NCBI RefSeq assembly: GCF_000182925.2
Contig: NC_026501.1
Location: 5,125,917-5,189,916, forward strand
Direction: 5' to 3'
DNA length: 64,000 nt
Origin: Neurospora crassa OR74A
Lineage: Eukaryota > Ascomycota > Sordariomycetes > Sordariales > Sordariaceae
The translations under genes and the position numbers were made by a program. Of this stretch, positions 1 to 11,757 are shown piece by piece. Numbering within the stretch: the first letter of the stretch is position 1; every line of letters begins with the position of its first letter. The notes beneath the pieces were generated by a model. It had not been told where the DNA came from and searched no databases. It saw only the letters and a list, made by a program, of their open reading frames with translations.

Positions 1-861
1 GCGCTCCGTTTTATTTCACCTTCTTTCTTCATGCTTATATTATCTTTGTTACTATACCCAAGATCCCGTTATCACATTATCTTGTGCTATCTACATTGTT
101 CTATCTTGCTTCTCACTCCACGTGGAGCTTTCGGTTTGTTTGAAGGTTGATCGTATTGTACTATATCATAGAAATATTTGCTAAAAGTTAATTTTCTGGA
201 TCATAATGACTCCCTACGCCAGTACATTCCTGCAGATGGTGACCGTGGAAGATTTGTATGAGGCATGTACAGTTCGCTGTCAAAAGTCTAACCTAGATCG
301 AAGGAGAAACATCAGCTGGAAGACGGGAACGGTGGGGCTTGCCCCTGATTTCCGTCAGCTCTAACAGGCATACGTGCCCCTGCACTGTACACAGAGGTAC
401 TGAATCCTGCGGCGGGAGCTTATGAGCGCGGATAGACCTGTTAGTGCAAAGCAACTGCTAACACCACCCACGCTGCGTGAGCTACGCCCGTACCTACCTG
501 ACAGCTAACTGGCCAGAAAAGCGAAGAGGTTGCTCTTTGATGCGGCTCATATGCACATGCCAGTCAATCCTTCAGTAGCGTCACCGTGACCTCAGCTCAT
601 CTCAACAACCTTGGATTGATCGTTTCAGGCTACCGGGACTGAAAGATGGGCCATCTTAGCTACATTCAAACATCGCTATATTCTGCTCTCTGAATCATTG
701 CGACTTAGCCTCTGAATATCACTCACACCCCAGCGAGGTAATTTCGCCAGGAAGACGCCCTTAAGGGGCTTCATCGAGAGACCTGAGCACACTGAGAACA
801 AATATCTGGGGGCACCCAGCCCCCCACCTAGGAGATATTACCTGTGTAGCGTCCCTTAACC
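1..861. other. non-coding left edge, probable 5' flank of the GRF gene
   Basis: No reading frame here looks like a protein and no tRNA-like fold was seen. The last 150 bases before the ATG at 862 include a short C-rich and AT-rich stretch compatible with a 5' UTR. An upstream non-coding exon cannot be excluded. Confidence 0.5.
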
Positions 862-2280
862 ATGGGCAGAGGTAACGGATTTTTCAAGAATCCTTATCCC
901 GGATTCTATAATCGAGAGCAAGGAAGATGGTACTGTGAGTTTCTGAATCCCAGCCAAGTACGGCCGGTAGGTCAGGTTGACAGACATGTTTGCTCACAAC
1001 TCGCGTTGCACATCATAGGCAGTTGTATGAATGGGCCGCAGTTGGCAGTTCGACTTCAAGTCAAGAAGGAAGGACCTAATCAGGGCAGGTTCTTCTACAC
1101 ATGTCGAGAGCCCCGGGACCTTGGAGCGGTTCCGGGCCAGTGTGGGTTTTTTCTTTGGGAGGAGGCAGCGCAGGAGCGGGAGAAGAAGGCGGAATCGAGG
1201 CCGGTACAGCATTCGGAGTACGTGCCGGACTTTGCAAATAGAGAGCTGATGCCGAGACTTCCTTGGTTTCCCCCTTACGGCGAAGGTTTGCATTTTGTCG
1301 ACGAACCTTATTTCGGCTGCTACGAAGTGGAAGACTACGGCTGGGCTCCGGATTCTACGGTTGATGACGATTTGGACAGTGTGAAGGTGAAGAAAGAAGA
1401 CATGGACGACAGTGCAAGCGGGTTATCGGCGATCAAGCCTTCTAAGAGGAAGCGTCCGGCGACGGCGGCGGCGGCGACGATGCGTGAAGAGAAGGAGTAC
1501 GGCGACCTTGAGTCGGACGAGGAAAGGCAGCTGGTTCGAATTTTGGAATCAAATCCTCCCCATCCGAGTCAAGAACAGCAACGCAGGAGGACCAACGTCC
1601 CAGCGCCGGCCTTATCCCAAGCCCGAACAACGAGCAACACGACGACGGGGACGGCGATGCCACACCCCGCCACTCGCACCCCGAACCCACAGCGGACATA
1701 CGATACCTCTGCCTCTATGCTGACCCCAACTTCACGAGGGAACACCACAACCTCAGCATCTGAAGCCGGTGCAACAAAACGCGTCAAGCTCTTCTCCGAT
1801 ACCAGAGGGCCATCACCACCACCATCATCAACAACAACAACAACAAAACTAACAACATCTACAAACCTGAGCCAAACCCAAGGCCGCTCTTACCAAACCA
1901 CCCCCACAGGCGGCGGTATCGGTAGACCCACGACGACGACGACGACGGGGCCAGGGTCATGCGACGACTATGAAATCACCACCTCAATCCTCAGCCTCCT
2001 TTCGAGCGAAAAAGGAGTTTCAGACGCAACCCGCCAAGCCATCCGCGACAAGCTTAACACGTACGCACTGCGCATGCGCGGCGTCGAGCGGGGGCGCGAC
2101 ATGACGAGGGCAGCGCTCAAGGCTAAGGAAGCCAAGGAGGTGGAGCTGAAGGCGAGGATCGAGGAGCTTGAGAGGGAACGGAAAGTCGCTGCTGATAAAG
2201 TCAGGGCGCTGAGGGATGGGTTGGGGGAGTTGTTTGGTGATGTTGATGGTTGTGTTGATAGTGGTGAGGGTAGAGCCTAG
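862..2280 (+). CDS. GRF-type zinc-finger protein with C-terminal coiled coil
   Basis: Two exons, 862-934 and 1019-2280, giving 444 residues. Splicing at T|GTGAGT (935) and ATAG| (1018) rebuilds a CxC pair (C25, C27) followed by VKKEGPNQGRFFYTC (ending C53) and C66-GFFLW, the GRF zinc-finger pattern found in fungal nucleic-acid-binding proteins and in APE2/TOP3A-like enzymes. After the finger comes an acidic linker, a basic KPSKRKRP patch near residue 165 that could be a nuclear signal, a long low-complexity Ser/Thr/Pro region with Thr runs coded by ACN repeats, and a C-terminal heptad-like helix (about the last 60 residues, rich in Ala, Glu, Lys). No catalytic domain is attached, so the likely role is binding single-stranded nucleic acid or scaffolding; that is inference. 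The intron keeps the frame open if retained. Confidence 0.8.
   Translation: MGRGNGFFKNPYPGFYNREQGRWYCEFLNPSQVRPVGQVDRHVCSQLALHIIGSCMNGPQLAVRLQVKKEGPNQGRFFYTCREPRDLGAVPGQCGFFLWEEAAQEREKKAESRPVQHSEYVPDFANRELMPRLPWFPPYGEGLHFVDEPYFGCYEVEDYGWAPDSTVDDDLDSVKVKKEDMDDSASGLSAIKPSKRKRPATAAAATMREEKEYGDLESDEERQLVRILESNPPHPSQEQQRRRTNVPAPALSQARTTSNTTTGTAMPHPATRTPNPQRTYDTSASMLTPTSRGNTTTSASEAGATKRVKLFSDTRGPSPPPSSTTTTTKLTTSTNLSQTQGRSYQTTPTGGGIGRPTTTTTTGPGSCDDYEITTSILSLLSSEKGVSDATRQAIRDKLNTYALRMRGVERGRDMTRAALKAKEAKEVELKARIEELERERKVAADKVRALRDGLGELFGDVDGCVDSGEGRA
935..1018 (+). other. 84-nt in-frame intron splitting the GRF zinc ligands
   Basis: The donor is GTGAGT and the acceptor ATAG. A CTCAC element about 27 nt before the acceptor can act as branch site. 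The length is a multiple of three and the intron has no stop in frame, so the unspliced message would encode 28 extra residues between C25 and C27 of the finger. Confidence 0.75.
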
Positions 2281-2481
2281 GAGGGGGGTCAGATGGGAAA
2301 TTGGGAGTAGGCGGCAGGTTGCAAATCCACAAAGGATGTGGATTGGTCCAGCTTGCCATGGCGGAGGTTTCTACTGGTGTTGGGACTTAGTTAGGGTTTG
2401 ATCTTGGGGGAGATATGAACACGTATTGTAGGAGTCCGGGAAGTTATATATATAATTGTTCATTGTTTTCCTCTTTTGTTT

Positions 2482-2485
<4 letters not shown>

Positions 2486-2526
<41 letters not shown>

Positions 2527-2539
2527 CTTTTTTTTTTTT
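2486..2539. repeat. poly-T tract (T41, C, T12)
   Basis: Direct reading gives 41 consecutive T at 2486-2526, one C, then 12 T. It lies about 200 bases after the GRF stop codon. Such a run is easily mis-sized in sequencing. Confidence 0.95.
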
Positions 2540-2570
2540 GTACCTGGTTGAGATACCATCTACCAGGTAC
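2540..2570. repeat. 9-bp perfect inverted repeat beside the T tract
   Basis: GTACCTGGT (2540-2548) and ACCAGGTAC (2562-2570) are exact reverse complements with a 13-base loop, starting on the base right after the T tract. Confidence 0.85.
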
Positions 2571-3479
2571 CGATTAGTTGAGGTTCTAGTTGGGACAAGT
2601 GACGGATGCTGAATGGGTTTGACAAAGAGCATCACTGCTCACTGGCTGCATTGGAGTACATGTATTGAGAGTCATGCCGGGTTTTGGGTTCGCGTTACTG
2701 CCAAGCAGCTACAAGGTGTTCAATGCACAATGAAAGTTCGAGTTTTGCACTTTAGGAACAACTTTGTCGTAAGGTCTGATGTAAAAGGGCAAGGACATGC
2801 TGAACGTGACAACGGACATTAGGAAAAGGCGCGTCGAATCAAAAAGGCCGCGTTAAAATGGTCCAGGATGGGGCAAATTTGATCTGACATGCACTTTACA
2901 CTATAGCTAGCGCCAAAGTCCCCTTGCGTGAAGCGCGAAATCGGGGGGAAAAAATAAACGGCTTAGCGACTAAAGTGCGCTTCTGGTCGGGGGATAACCC
3001 TAACCCCTAGCTCACTTAATTTCCTCTTTCGGATGACTACACGACATGCCGCGTTGAAGACGCGGTGCGGTTCGTTAAAGATTCCCCATAACCGTTTCCC
3101 TCTACGTCAAGTACCTACTATTGCATGTCTTTAATCACCATCCTCCAACCCCCCTACGCACTGCCCTTACTCGCCTTCTTGCGCCTTTAGCTGCATTCTG
3201 CTTATCTTTGCAGTTTTACAACTTTCTCAAACTTTACTTTTCTGATTTATACCCTTTCTTGGGTACACGTCTTCTTGTCTTATACCCAGTAGGGGACTAT
3301 TGTGTTACTTTTGACGTTGGTTCGTTGTTTTTGAGGAACATACCTATACCGACGCCATTGATCCCAACAGACACCATACGAAGTCACCGACGTGACGCAG
3401 ACCGACGAACAGTTTCCCAGCAGGAGTATGCATTGATCGGTTCACCATATCCTGTTTTGGCCTGCACTCGCCAACCGAA

Positions 3480-5658
3480 ATGGACACTCTCGCCCCAACA
3501 CCCTCCACGCCCTCTCCTCAGCTTTCCTCCGCTGTACCTGGCCTCGCCCACGAGGTGGAACATGAAGAGCTCTCCCAGAGTACCAGTCAAAACCAAGTCT
3601 TCGAATCCCCATTGCTGAGAGAATCGCAAACTCCAGCACCACAGCTCTCGTCACAGCTGTCCGGAGAGGTGGAGAGACATCCAAAGGGGAAGAGAAAACG
3701 AACTACGTAAGTTTGGGTCCAACCGGCTTCGGGGCCGGCTGCCGAGCTCTTCCATCCCATCTTTGCGACAACACGCGGGACTAACCGGACTGCGATTCGC
3801 AGAGCAAAAGACAAAGCCATACTCGAGGCAGCCTACAATGCGAACCCCAAACCCGACAAGGCAGCGCGTCAAGACATCGTGAACCGCGTCTCCTTAAATG
3901 AAAAAGAAGTTCAGGTTAGCCATAACGTCACCACCAATAGGTTCACCGCGCGTAACAGAGCTAAGCTAACGCGCATGCCAGATTTGGTTCCAAAACCGCC
4001 GACAAAACGATCGCAGGAAATCACGTCCCTTGTCCCCTCAGGAGATAGCCGCGCTTCGATACGGCGGTATGCAAATACTGTCCTCAGACAACACCCTTCC
4101 TGTGTACACCTCCGAGCCGGAGAATACCTCGCCCATCCAGGTTGTTTCAAGTTTAGATCAGGAATACTCCTCGCCTCGGGAGGTTGCCTCGCCTAGCAAA
4201 CTCGACGACCACGAGACCGAGCAGAACCACGAAGACACGCTCCACGAGGACACGCTCCCCCTACCAGAACCGCAAAGCCAACCTCAAGAGGAGCAACAAA
4301 GCTTGCCTCACCCTGTATACGCGACTCCTGCCCAAAAGCAAAGACACGCCGGTGACGACGACTCCCTCCTAATGTCTCAGCATTTGCCGAGCTCGGTTGG
4401 CTATCTGTCCAACCGATGGAACTACCCAGCCCACTCCCACGTTCTATCAACGCCTATCAGCTTTGACCGAGGAGACGATTCCTTCAACAACTTCCCTCCT
4501 TCATCATGTTCGTCTTCGACCTCTGCGCTCCGTCCGCGCCTGTCGACGGGTCTGGACGGCAAGGCAGAAGTCATCACCTCCCCGCCACAGAATCCTGCCA
4601 GCCTCCCGCCATCAGAGCTGCAATCATTTGACTCGGCATGCCGACCCAGCTACCAACGTGGCCCCAGTGAATCTCCAGTTACTTTACCACCCATCTCCAC
4701 CATTACTAGTAGTCTTCCTTCATCTCAAAATGCTGCCCCATTGCTGCCTCGCCTTGCACGCGGAAGGTCTCGCGACGTTCATGCCTGGGAGTTCGCTTGT
4801 GACGCGGAAAACTGCGAAGACGCGCTGACGGTGCAAGCCAAGCACGAGAGTCGTGGCTCAGCAATCGCAGCCATCAGTCTGCTGCGGTCGACGACTTCCA
4901 GTACCGCTGGCGGCAGCCCATTGCAACTGAGCAGGAGCAACAAGCGTAACGCCAGCATTAGCCGGATGACTCCCCGAGCGGACAGTTCGACCAAGAAGCC
5001 CCGACTGACAAAAGGGCTGGATGCCACCGGAAGGCTAGAGACGCCCAACAATAACAACACTTGGGCGGGAAAGAGACAGTCTTTTACAGCAGACACGCCG
5101 GCGGATTTCAGTCACAACACCAAACCCAAGTCCTCATCCCTATTCATCTCCCCACAAGGCAACGAGTCCGACAAGGAGAACTGGAGCCCAGACGAGAACG
5201 GAAACCCTCGCTTTTCCTACCACCCACCTTCATCCGCCATTCGACCAACAAACCGGCGACTCCTCCCTTCCGGCCCCTTGTCATCGTCAATTCACGATAA
5301 GGCGACAAATCCCCGCCGAACACCGGCCCGCCATGCTCTAATAGAGTCCAGCCCATCGTTTTCATTATCCGGCAACCGTACCAACACCGGCCCTCTTGAC
5401 GGCGGTGGCAGGGGGCAGCACTACCGCGGAGGAGATAAGCGTGGCGGAGGAGGTTCTGAGCTAAGGATTTACGAAGACTTTGTTGTTGCGACAACGGAAC
5501 ATAACACTCCCACCGCTTCCCGTCGTGCTCCTCCTTTCGAGGATGATGGCTCGGACGAGGTCGAGCGGTTTATGCGTGGCGAAATTAGTCCGAGTAAGAA
5601 GGGGGATGCGGATGCTGTTGCCGGACTGCTTTCATTGAGTCAGGGGAACTGGCGATGA
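3480..5658 (+). CDS. homeodomain transcription factor, Yox1-type
   Basis: Three exons, 3480-3706, 3803-3914 and 3982-5658, give 671 residues. The spliced homeodomain runs from about residue 71 (KGKRKRTT) through ILEAAYNANPKPDKAARQ and VSLNEKEVQ to helix 3, IWFQNRRQNDRRKSRP, at about 114-129; the second intron falls exactly before IWFQNR. W, F, N and R of the recognition helix are all present, so DNA binding is expected. This N-terminal homeodomain with a long disordered tail is the layout of fungal Yox1/Yhp1-type regulators, which in yeasts repress genes at the M/G1 boundary. The tail carries DKENWSPDENG with a KEN box (K511-N513) and ends with LLSLSQGNWR, which I believe recurs in filamentous homologues. 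The start at 3480 is the first ATG in frame; an upstream exon is possible. Confidence 0.88.
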
Positions 5659-6737
5659 TTCTGGCCTATCTGGAGATCTGCCGAACTTCATTATATCTTC
5701 CAGTCGACGCTTCAATGCGGATTTGCTTCGGGCGGCCAAGCGAAGTTGCTATAGGCGGTCTTCTCTGGCTCCTTTGTTGCTATCTTACATGTCAAATTTG
5801 TGTTAACAACACCTTTTACATGTTCCCGGTTGCCCGGCGTTCAGATGCCATAACACAATAACAGGAATGGGAGTGGAGGACGCCGCTCTTTCGTTGTATT
5901 CATACGCACACCATATTTGTGCCGGCGCGTGTCTGTATATACTCCGTCCTGTATAAGAGTAAGCGGACGAGGAAGGGAAACCCCATGTGAATAATATTCT
6001 GTAAACCAATCAGATATACCAGATAAATGTTTGATAATGTGACCCCTGACGATGTACACTAGTGTAACGATGAGGATCGACAGAATGAACCAGATATTGA
6101 ATATGCGCGCGCGCACATCATGCCTGACCGATCGCTTCCTGACGTATTGGCTTGCATGAGTAAAACGTAGAGGATTTTCGACGATACCAGGCGTGGCGCG
6201 CCGGAATGCGTACTTAGATTACATGATCTGGCTATTCAAGCACCAGAAATTCAGAGATCACTGGATCCATTCGTGGAGGTTCATTGGTCAGGGAATCTTG
6301 TTGTTCTGTCCACTCCTTTTATACAGTTGAAAAAGAAATGATCTAGAAAACTCCGTAGACGCCAATTGTATATCCAGTGCCTTCCAAAGATATCTAATCA
6401 AAGCACATGTACAGCTACCTGTTGGGCGCTGTGTACTGTGATTCAGCTCTAGAACTTCAACCCAATCCCTTAGTACGTGCGTTGATGAGCCTCTATTCTC
6501 TCCATGCCTTGTCTCTCCATGCCTTGTCTCTTTTCCTGCTTCATTATTCTTGTTGTCTTTCCTCAGTCAAAATATCTCGGTCCCCCAATGATGAGATATG
6601 GAAAAGGGGGGGGGGGAATAAAAAGATGAAGAAAAAATTCCGTCGCTTATGCCTTCTCGAAACACATTGCTTCTTTCCAAAGAAATCCAACGGTCCCTTC
6701 ACTCTCTTTGGTATACAACAAAGAAAAATCATGTACT
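5659..6737. other. intergenic between convergent homeodomain and NAD-kinase genes
   Basis: Two 3' UTRs must end here. It contains an alternating GC stretch (GCGCGCGC near 6108), a duplicated TCTCCATGCCTTG unit near 6506-6532 and a G10 run at 6606-6615. No gene is supported. Confidence 0.6.
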
Positions 6738-8890
6738 TCACATCCCCAAAAGACTCATCTGCCTCCTCAACGGACTCGCACTCACGCTCCCTTCCTCGCT
6801 CGCATAACATGCCGAATCAGTATCAATATCCCACCCTTCCTCCTCCTGTTCCCCACCCGCATCGCTTCCAGTCCCTCCCGAGGAAGCGTCAAAGGCCTTT
6901 TGCATCGCGCCGCGCGTGTTCCACCGCAATGTTCTAGAGACGCTGTCGAACCACTCGGCGTCGGTGCGGACGACGGTAGGGAAAGGGTATTGGGAGGCCG
7001 TAATGGTGACGCTGTCACCCTGGCGGAGCTCGACGCGGCCCTTGCCATCGAAGGCACAGTAGGCGGTTGCGCGGCTGTTGCGCGGGATGGTGACGCGGAG
7101 GAGCATGGTGTCCGAGAGGACCATGGGTCGGAAGGAGAGCGTGTGTGGGCAGATAGGCGTGAGAAGGATGGCGGGGATGTCGGGGTGGACGAGGGAGCCG
7201 CCGGCGGAGAGGGAGTATGCTGTTGAGCCTAGGTTAAGAAGAATCATGTTAGCGCCAGATCTGCTTTGCTTGTGCTCGTCATGTGGTTGGACTTACCAGT
7301 TGGAGTGGAAAAGATGCAACCGTCCGCCTGGACGACGGTCAACAGCTCGTTGTCACCGTACAGTTCGAGGTTGGACACATAAGGCGACGGTCCTCGGTCA
7401 ATGACCAACTCGTTGAGAACTTCGAACTGCTCCCCCTCCTCCATTTCTTGTCCGAGGGGTCCATCCCGGTATACCGTGCATGTGAAGCGCATGCGCAGGT
7501 TGACGCGCATACCTTCGTCACCCATGATGCGATTTAGGTGATCCTTGTATCTCTCGAATTCGAAATTAGTGAGGAAGCCCAAGCTCCCCAAGCTGAATGA
7601 TAATACTGGCGGAACAATACGCTGGAATAACCAAGATGTGAAGAGCACGGTGCCATCACCGCCCAAAGTGAGCACCAGATCGAACTTTTCGGGCTGGCTC
7701 CAGCAAAGGTCTGGTGACCAATATTTGAGCATGGTTTGGAAGCGTGGATTCTCGTCGGTAATGCTCGAAGCGTTGAAGCGTTTCGAGTTTCGAAGCTTGG
7801 CGTCAACGTAGACGTTTACTCCCAGATCAGAGCCATAACGGGGGGTTCGGAGAAGCCAGAGGGCTAGTTCACGGGTGAGGACAACCAGCTGGTTGTCGCG
7901 GGCCTTGGTGACAATCATAACATTCTTGACGGCTCGTCGAATGGGCCGTCGCTGAAGCTGCTTGGACACTTCTCGTACACCAGTGGCCGTCTGAACAAGA
8001 CGGGAATGCGACATCCACTCATCGTTCTTGATCTCCTCCAGCACCTTGTCGATGTCGACCGCGTCGTCGAAGCGGTTGTGGTAGAAGCATGGTGACTGTA
8101 GCGAAGTGCTGCCGGAGAGAGCGATGCCGTTGAGAGCGTCGCACAGCTTCTGCGACGACGAAGTGGAGGGACGGTTGTCCCCGTCCTGAGGCATGTTGTG
8201 TGCGGACAGCATGCCGGAAAGAGAGAGAGGCTCAGGTCTGTTGTTGCGGGCCACCGATGCCAATGCTTTCATAATAGTCTGCCGGGGCACAGACTCAATC
8301 GACAGGGCGTTCTTCTTATGTCCGGGAACGTGGGGTGGTGGTTGCGAGTGAGCGAAGGTGGAGGCTGACGCTGAAGCGGGAGAGAGCGCGGTTCGCACCG
8401 GGTTGTAGTCCGTCTGCACGGGGGTATCTAGCGAGATAAAGGGAGAAGCGAATGCAGGTTTGGGAGTCTGTCTGGGTGTCACAGAGTCCAGGCCTTCATG
8501 TCGGAGATTGGGGGTTCCAGCTGCGGTATCTGCGTCGGAGATGGCGCAATCCAAAGTTGATGCGCGTCCTAGAGTTGCATATGAACTCTTTGGGCGGTCA
8601 GCATCATCGGAGAAGCGTGCCTGGGTAATAACCCCATCGGAGGCACACTGATCCAAGGATGCGAACGACGGGCGGGTGCGTGGGAGCGGAAGGAGGAGCG
8701 GGTGTGGGTAAGATGGTGGGTGAGGAGAGTCCGAGGAATGGTTCTGGGCGTTGGGATGAGAGGTCCCAGCACTCCCACTCCCAGGCGCAGGCGAGGTGGC
8801 CGAATCGCTCAGCGCGGGGTGGATCGCTGTGGGTGACAGGACTGGGGCCGGCAGCGGCATGTTGACAGGTTCTCTGCTAGAGAACAGCAT
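6738..8890 (-). CDS. utr1: ATP-dependent NAD(H) kinase, Utr1 type
   Basis: Two exons on the minus strand, 8890-7297 and 7228-6738, joined across a 68-nt intron (donor GTAAGT, acceptor CCTAG), giving 694 residues. The enzyme phosphorylates NAD(H) to NADP(H), mainly in the cytosol for Utr1 types. The first ~260 residues are disordered and Ser/Pro-rich, with no obvious mitochondrial presequence. The kinase domain holds LTLGGDGTVLF (GGDG near residue 409), SLGFLTNFEF, LNELVIDRGPSPY, and the catalytic loop TPTGSTAYSLSAGG, which the intron splits after TPTG; the match across the junction confirms the splice. The C-terminal tail is acidic (EQEEEGWDIDTD). It is longer than yeast Utr1 (about 530) because of the N-terminal extension, usual in filamentous fungi. 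Confidence 0.93.
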
Positions 8891-11157
8891 TGTCTTGGGT
8901 GGATCGATCGATATCGGTGGGAGCTGTCTCTGGTACAGGTGCTACCGTAGTGGAAGATGCCGTTGTCTATTTTCGGCAGATCGTCCGCTTTGGTTTGCCG
9001 CAGCCCAAGTTTAGCCAGTTCTTTGTCCGGTAGCCAGGTACGAAATGCGCCGGCTCAGCTCACTGCTGGAAAAAAAGTCCGGTCGAGTTGGTGAGTGATT
9101 CGAGATCGCAAGTAGCCGGTGGAAGGCCGCACTGGGAAAACGCCCCCCTTCGATTGTAGGGTTGAGTATGGGGTAAAGTCACCGTTGGAGTGAGTAGTCC
9201 GTACAGTGTGTGATTAGTGCAAGGGCCGTTCCGATTGACTTATCGGATCGCACGGAACCAGGATAAAGGCAAAGGTCTGTGTGAGATGCGACCTGCTGCA
9301 ACGCAATCTTATCGGTGCAACGGTGAATGTAACGCGGCGAAATCGGACGCTGGAACGAATTGCGACGTTCCCAAGATAGTTTAGCTGCAAATGTTCCAAG
9401 CGAGATGTCTGTGCCTGGACGCAAACACGAGCAAGTACAAAGTGTCTGGGAAACAGATCAGACAGCGGCGGCGGTTGTCTTGCGTTTCGAGATTCGCTGC
9501 AAGCTTGGCTTTGTAATCAATTCCAACGTGATGGCGCTGTCAATTTACACAATGGGCCAAACAAGGGTCATAGACAGAGGCAAATCTGGTAAGTTGTGAA
9601 CGAGCAGTTAGCGGGTCCGTTGGTTTTCGGGGTATCCTGGTCGAGACTCGTCCAGACTCTCTTAACATCCCCAAGTTGTAGCCAACATGGCGCTTGATGT
9701 GAGAGAAAGGCCGGGACTGCAGAGAAGGTGAAAGGGCAAAAGTACCTGGGTTTGATATGCAGCTATGAATAGTGTTAGTTGGGTGCGAGTATGAGAACAG
9801 AAGTTCCAAGATTAATCGATAGTCTTGTGTCGTGGTAGTTCTTCGACGTGATTAGGACAGCAAGTGGACCGTCAAATGACTCGAACGTCTGGGAATCCAA
9901 CGGAGAACTGTAAATAGAAGGAATATTAAAAGAAATGATAGAGATAGGACAGTGAGAACTACCAGAGTTCTGACAATGTAGAGAGAATGGAAGTCCTCGA
10001 ATCAAGGGTATAGACAGCGAAAGTAGCAAATATGCACACGAATGAAGAGCAGACGGTGAAGGCAGTATAACTAACATCAGTCGTGCTTGTGATTTAATAC
10101 CACGAGACATATCCCGGGAGAGAAGTGGGGTGCCGGTGATATAGGTAAGTACACTAGTAGTAGACGTTTCGGCGGGGGTCGCAATCTGTAAGATCAGGAC
10201 GGAGCTGTTCGATGTATTCCGGATGCGGCACAGGGGTAAGTTGGATCTCCTAGGCTACCCCGGAATGTGTACACCAAACACTTATGTGTACACTATTACA
10301 TATGTATAGCTGTTCCATTTCGGGACTCAAGTTTGGGGACGTTCTTGTGCGGTTTCCTTTGGGTTACAGCATTATACAAAGAGCTGCAATGGCGGGTATC
10401 GAAACGCGGAAGCAGGTGTGTCAAGATGGGCGTATCTGCAGGAGAATATGGATACAGCACGGTGTATGTACTAGCGCCTTCAGCTTCTCCAATCTCTTGG
10501 ATGGTCCTAGTGCTTGTGATAGAGGCGTCCTCGGGGATTTCGCGCGTAACTCGAAGCTTCTCATCAGTCCTCCCACCCCTTTCCCCAATGTGATGCGAGG
10601 AGGGGTCCAGAGCATGGTAGACTGAAATTCGAGGTGTTAAGTTACGTCTCATGTATCCTGGTACTGCTGGGGTTTTGGAGGCGAACGTCCGGGGTACAGG
10701 CGCTAGCTCAGCCGCTCAGACAGCATCTCCCGGCACAGGTTGCCGAAGGACGCCGACAGTCCGTCTCCGGCCAGAGCGCAGGCAGGGCAGGGCACCAAAG
10801 CTCGATTCTGCATCAATCAATATACCTTTGCGGTATTCAGCATCTGCATCACAACACAAGCGCTTTCGTTTCGCTATTGTCACTGCACAAAACTTACACT
10901 GTACATCTTCAGGACAGCCCCATGTGGTGTTCCGTGAAGCTCTGTTTGACCCGCTCGAATCAGACAAAGGCCGTTGTGCATTGATGCCGTCCAAGCCGCG
11001 TAAAAAGATGGCGAACACAACCAATAGTCAAGGAGTCGGAATGGGACTAAGAATTGCGTGTTGCATAAGATCAAGCCTGACACATGGGGAGGCGAAGAAT
11101 AGACGCTTTCGAAAAGCCCAACGCAGGGGCACCAAACCATCAGCTCGAGGCTCACAG
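8891..11157. other. long intergenic region upstream of NAD kinase
   Basis: The first few hundred bases are the NAD-kinase promoter and leader. Between 9.2 and 11.1 kb only short unrelated open frames exist, none with a recognisable domain or credible splice structure. Confidence 0.5.
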
Positions 11158-11530
11158 CTACGTGGCTCCATCATCCGGATTAGATAACTCCCACAACCCC
11201 AGTGCCTTATTGAAAGCACTCATAATATCCGTTCTAATCTTGTCGATTGGTTCTTCAATCACACCTGGGACACCAAGACCGTAATGCCCCGTGACATCAG
11301 TGCCTGGGAAAGGCGACATGAAACAGGGGTCTGGCCCTGGCCTGGAATATTCAAACATACCCCCTATGTCGGACCCACCTCTTGTGCGTTTGAAGTGGCG
11401 ATGTTTTGTCAAAGGAACCCGTGCATAATCCACGTAAAATCTCGCTCGAGATAGTTATCCACTCCGTTGCGCTGATTGATATCCAACGCGATCACAATCT
11501 CCACTTTGCCGAGTGATGTGTGATTGTGCC
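11158..11530 (-). pseudogene. coding-like remnant or unrecognised small gene
   Basis: On the minus strand, 11530-11434 reads as a protein-like peptide including EIVIALDINQRNGVDNY, and 11433-11158 continues in another frame with IGGMFEYSRPGPDPCFMSPF and GLGVPGVIEEPIDKI to a TAG stop. The composition of both pieces is that of a folded protein rather than random translation. I see no start codon with context and no clean intron that joins the two frames, so it may be a decayed host gene, a terminal exon of a gene I cannot assemble, or chance. I do not recognise the family. Confidence 0.25.
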
Positions 11531-11757
11531 GAGAGGGTAGCGGTTATCTTTGCAATGTGTCTGGTTCGTATCCGTCCAGAACTGGCTTTTTGCCACGGAT
11601 ACAGGATTATCGAGTCGCATTGCAAGTTGCACTTGTCCCGTCAACCGGCGAAAAGGCCTATGAGTTCTCATTTCGGAAACATCATGAGCCGACTGTTCAA
11701 CCCTTCGGCTTTTGAAACGCACGAGATACGGGCAGACAGTCCGGTCCGAATGCATCT

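Larger units (their letters stand above)
2281..3479. other. intergenic, 3' flank of the GRF gene and promoter of the homeodomain gene
   Basis: It holds a long T homopolymer and an adjacent inverted repeat, listed separately. The right part (2900-3479) is the promoter and leader of the homeodomain gene. I see no further coding signal. Confidence 0.6.

Noticed and set aside
2371-2635. Short frames with Lys or Phe runs
   Set aside because: They are translations of the T41 tract, not genes.
3121-3618. 165-codon frame overlapping the first exon of the homeodomain gene
   Set aside because: Different frame; it lies mainly in the leader, and the homeodomain frame is confirmed by its spliced product.
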